In this document: one piece after another, positions 63,067 to 64,000 of the stretch | How the letters are laid out: the number at the start of each line of letters is the position of its first letter | Position numbering within the stretch: position 1 is the stretch's first letter | Assembly (NCBI GenBank): GCA_015178975.1 | Contig: WHVD01000014.1 | Span: 186,001 to 250,000 of the forward strand | Length of the DNA stretch: 64,000 bases | Reading direction: 5' to 3' | Source of the DNA: Hysterangium stoloniferum | Taxonomy: Eukaryota > Basidiomycota > Agaricomycetes > Hysterangiales > Hysterangiaceae | Notes under the pieces: generated by a model | Database searches by the model: none | What the model saw: the letters and a program-made list of their open reading frames with translations, nothing else | Told to the model about the DNA's origin: nothing | Translations under genes and position numbers: made by a program

Positions 63067-64000
63067 CATGACATTGTGAGTAAAATTAATTCATCTAAAG
63101 TTGTTCTCACAAAATAAAATTCCCCCCTTCGCATACTCAATTTAGATTTAAATAGGTCATGTGTCTATCAAGCGCGATACCTCTTACATAGGACAGAGAC
63201 TTTGTAGGATTTATCGGCATCGGCACTAAATTCTGGTATTCAGCCACAATGTTATATTGTACTTCCCTCCTGTTTTAGTATCATGTTTGTATATATTACA
63301 CTGGCAATATCTATGGTATTTTAGTAGCGGCTTCTCCTTCTCTGCAAACTGAAACTTAAAGCAATGACCTCGCGCCGTATGGCGTATGAGTAACTTCGTC
63401 ATTTTCAAATGGCCAACAGTGGCTTAATTTAAGAAATTCGCGTAAAGAACCATTTGACCTGCCAGTGTCCTCATGTTTTAACTAATCGTATTTTTGCCAT
63501 TGAGGCAGGATCGATGTCATGGTATCAGGGCGATTGTAATCACTGTACCAGAGTTTTCTTTTGCACAGTTATACTTGGTCTTGTAGCACGGGATACCACA
63601 TTACCAATGATGACGCATCGAGATTGAAACACTTGTCGGTATCAAAAGGAGAAATATTACGACCATTACCTTGTTCAATTAGAAATTTGAATAGTGATAA
63701 TCGGTGTTAGAGAGATCTGGAACTATCTAGAGTAAAACAAAGAGAGCCGTCCTGACAAGCGGAATCATGATTCACTGGTGGAAGTATTTGGCAATGCGCT
63801 ACGTGGGCAATGATCAGTACAACAGGCGCATCATCCTCTAATCGAACTTGCGATTTGTGGCACCGTGGAGGGCAGGTAATATTACAGGAAGGTTGAATTG
63901 AGTAGTAAGACTGCTGTGCCTTGTGAGCATGTGTGCTCTTCGGAAACATTCAACGAGACAGACACCTGGTGGATCGTCGACTTAGATGGAGAATGTATGC
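63067..64000. repeat. A6-type 3' flank to window end
   Basis: 63067-63500 matches 14025-14460. 63500-63960 matches 25190-25660 (GAGGCAGGATCGATGTCATGG...). No conserved coding frame. Confidence 0.6.

Overview
The window looks like a repeat-rich accessory region of an Agaricomycete (mushroom-type basidiomycete) genome. The grounds are genes split by very short introns (49-67 nt), a nine-exon DUF6533-type membrane protein, a Ty1/copia element, a non-LTR retrotransposon tail of the 'HGF..Y..RF..CPCG' type common in basidiomycetes, many solo LTRs with 5-bp target duplications, and CpG-poor ageing transposons. No bacterial features are present. The species cannot be named from the sequence.

The dominant content is one protein family of about 225-270 aa, present in at least 22 intact, broken or relic copies on both strands. 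I call it the CYWFA family after its most constant motif, S-C-Y-W-F-A-G-x-V-M. Two subfamilies are visible. Subfamily A is intronless in its main body and opens around 'SPFPISLDTREVSC'. Members are A1 916-1650, A4 7859-8596, A5 10940-11617, A6 13294-13989, A8 23136-24239, A11 44505-44866, A12 46712-47426, plus fragments. Subfamily B has a short first exon and one intron. Members are B1 3620-4517, B2 26830-27652, B3 33869-34689, B4 relic near 38480-38800, B5 40060-40933 and B6 42281-43133. Apparently intact members are A1, A4, A6 (altered tail), B2, B5 and B6. A constant His (in G-E-H-E-F) about 110 residues before a constant Cys at the start of a predicted helix (S-C-Y-W-F-A) is the layout of LRAT-like, circularly permuted papain-fold enzymes. 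This is an inference, and it is the best candidate here for an undescribed system. The copies moved as segments with their flanks: about 3-3.7 kb around A5 and A8 is a direct duplication, and the B copies share both flanks.

Layout. 0.5-18 kb: A and B copies, decayed fragments, and tandem repeats (573-915; about 12218-12875). 18.0-20.8 kb: a long inverted repeat whose loop carries a tRNA-like sequence. 20.8-28.1 kb: the second segmental duplication with A8 split by a solo LTR, then intact B2. 28.7-33.7 kb: two solo LTRs of one family around a tandem trio of small IFI6/ISG12-like membrane-protein genes on the minus strand, one with a clean gene structure and two degenerating. 33.8-35.7 kb: B3 pseudogene. 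36.4-37.2 kb: a near-perfect palindrome with arms of about 375-380 bp. 38-47.4 kb: minus-strand B5 and B6 and broken A11 and A12. 47.7-55.7 kb: a decayed Ty1/copia element holding two nested LTR insertions. 55.7-57.2 kb: LTR-type debris. 58-59.9 kb: an A fragment, a relic short-chain dehydrogenase and a LINE tail. 61.2-62.6 kb: an intact-looking DUF6533 gene. 62.9 kb to the end: a 3' A fragment and its flank repeat.

There is no evidence of a co-regulated pathway. The genes are related by duplication, and the region reads as a birth-and-death gene nursery shaped by transposons.
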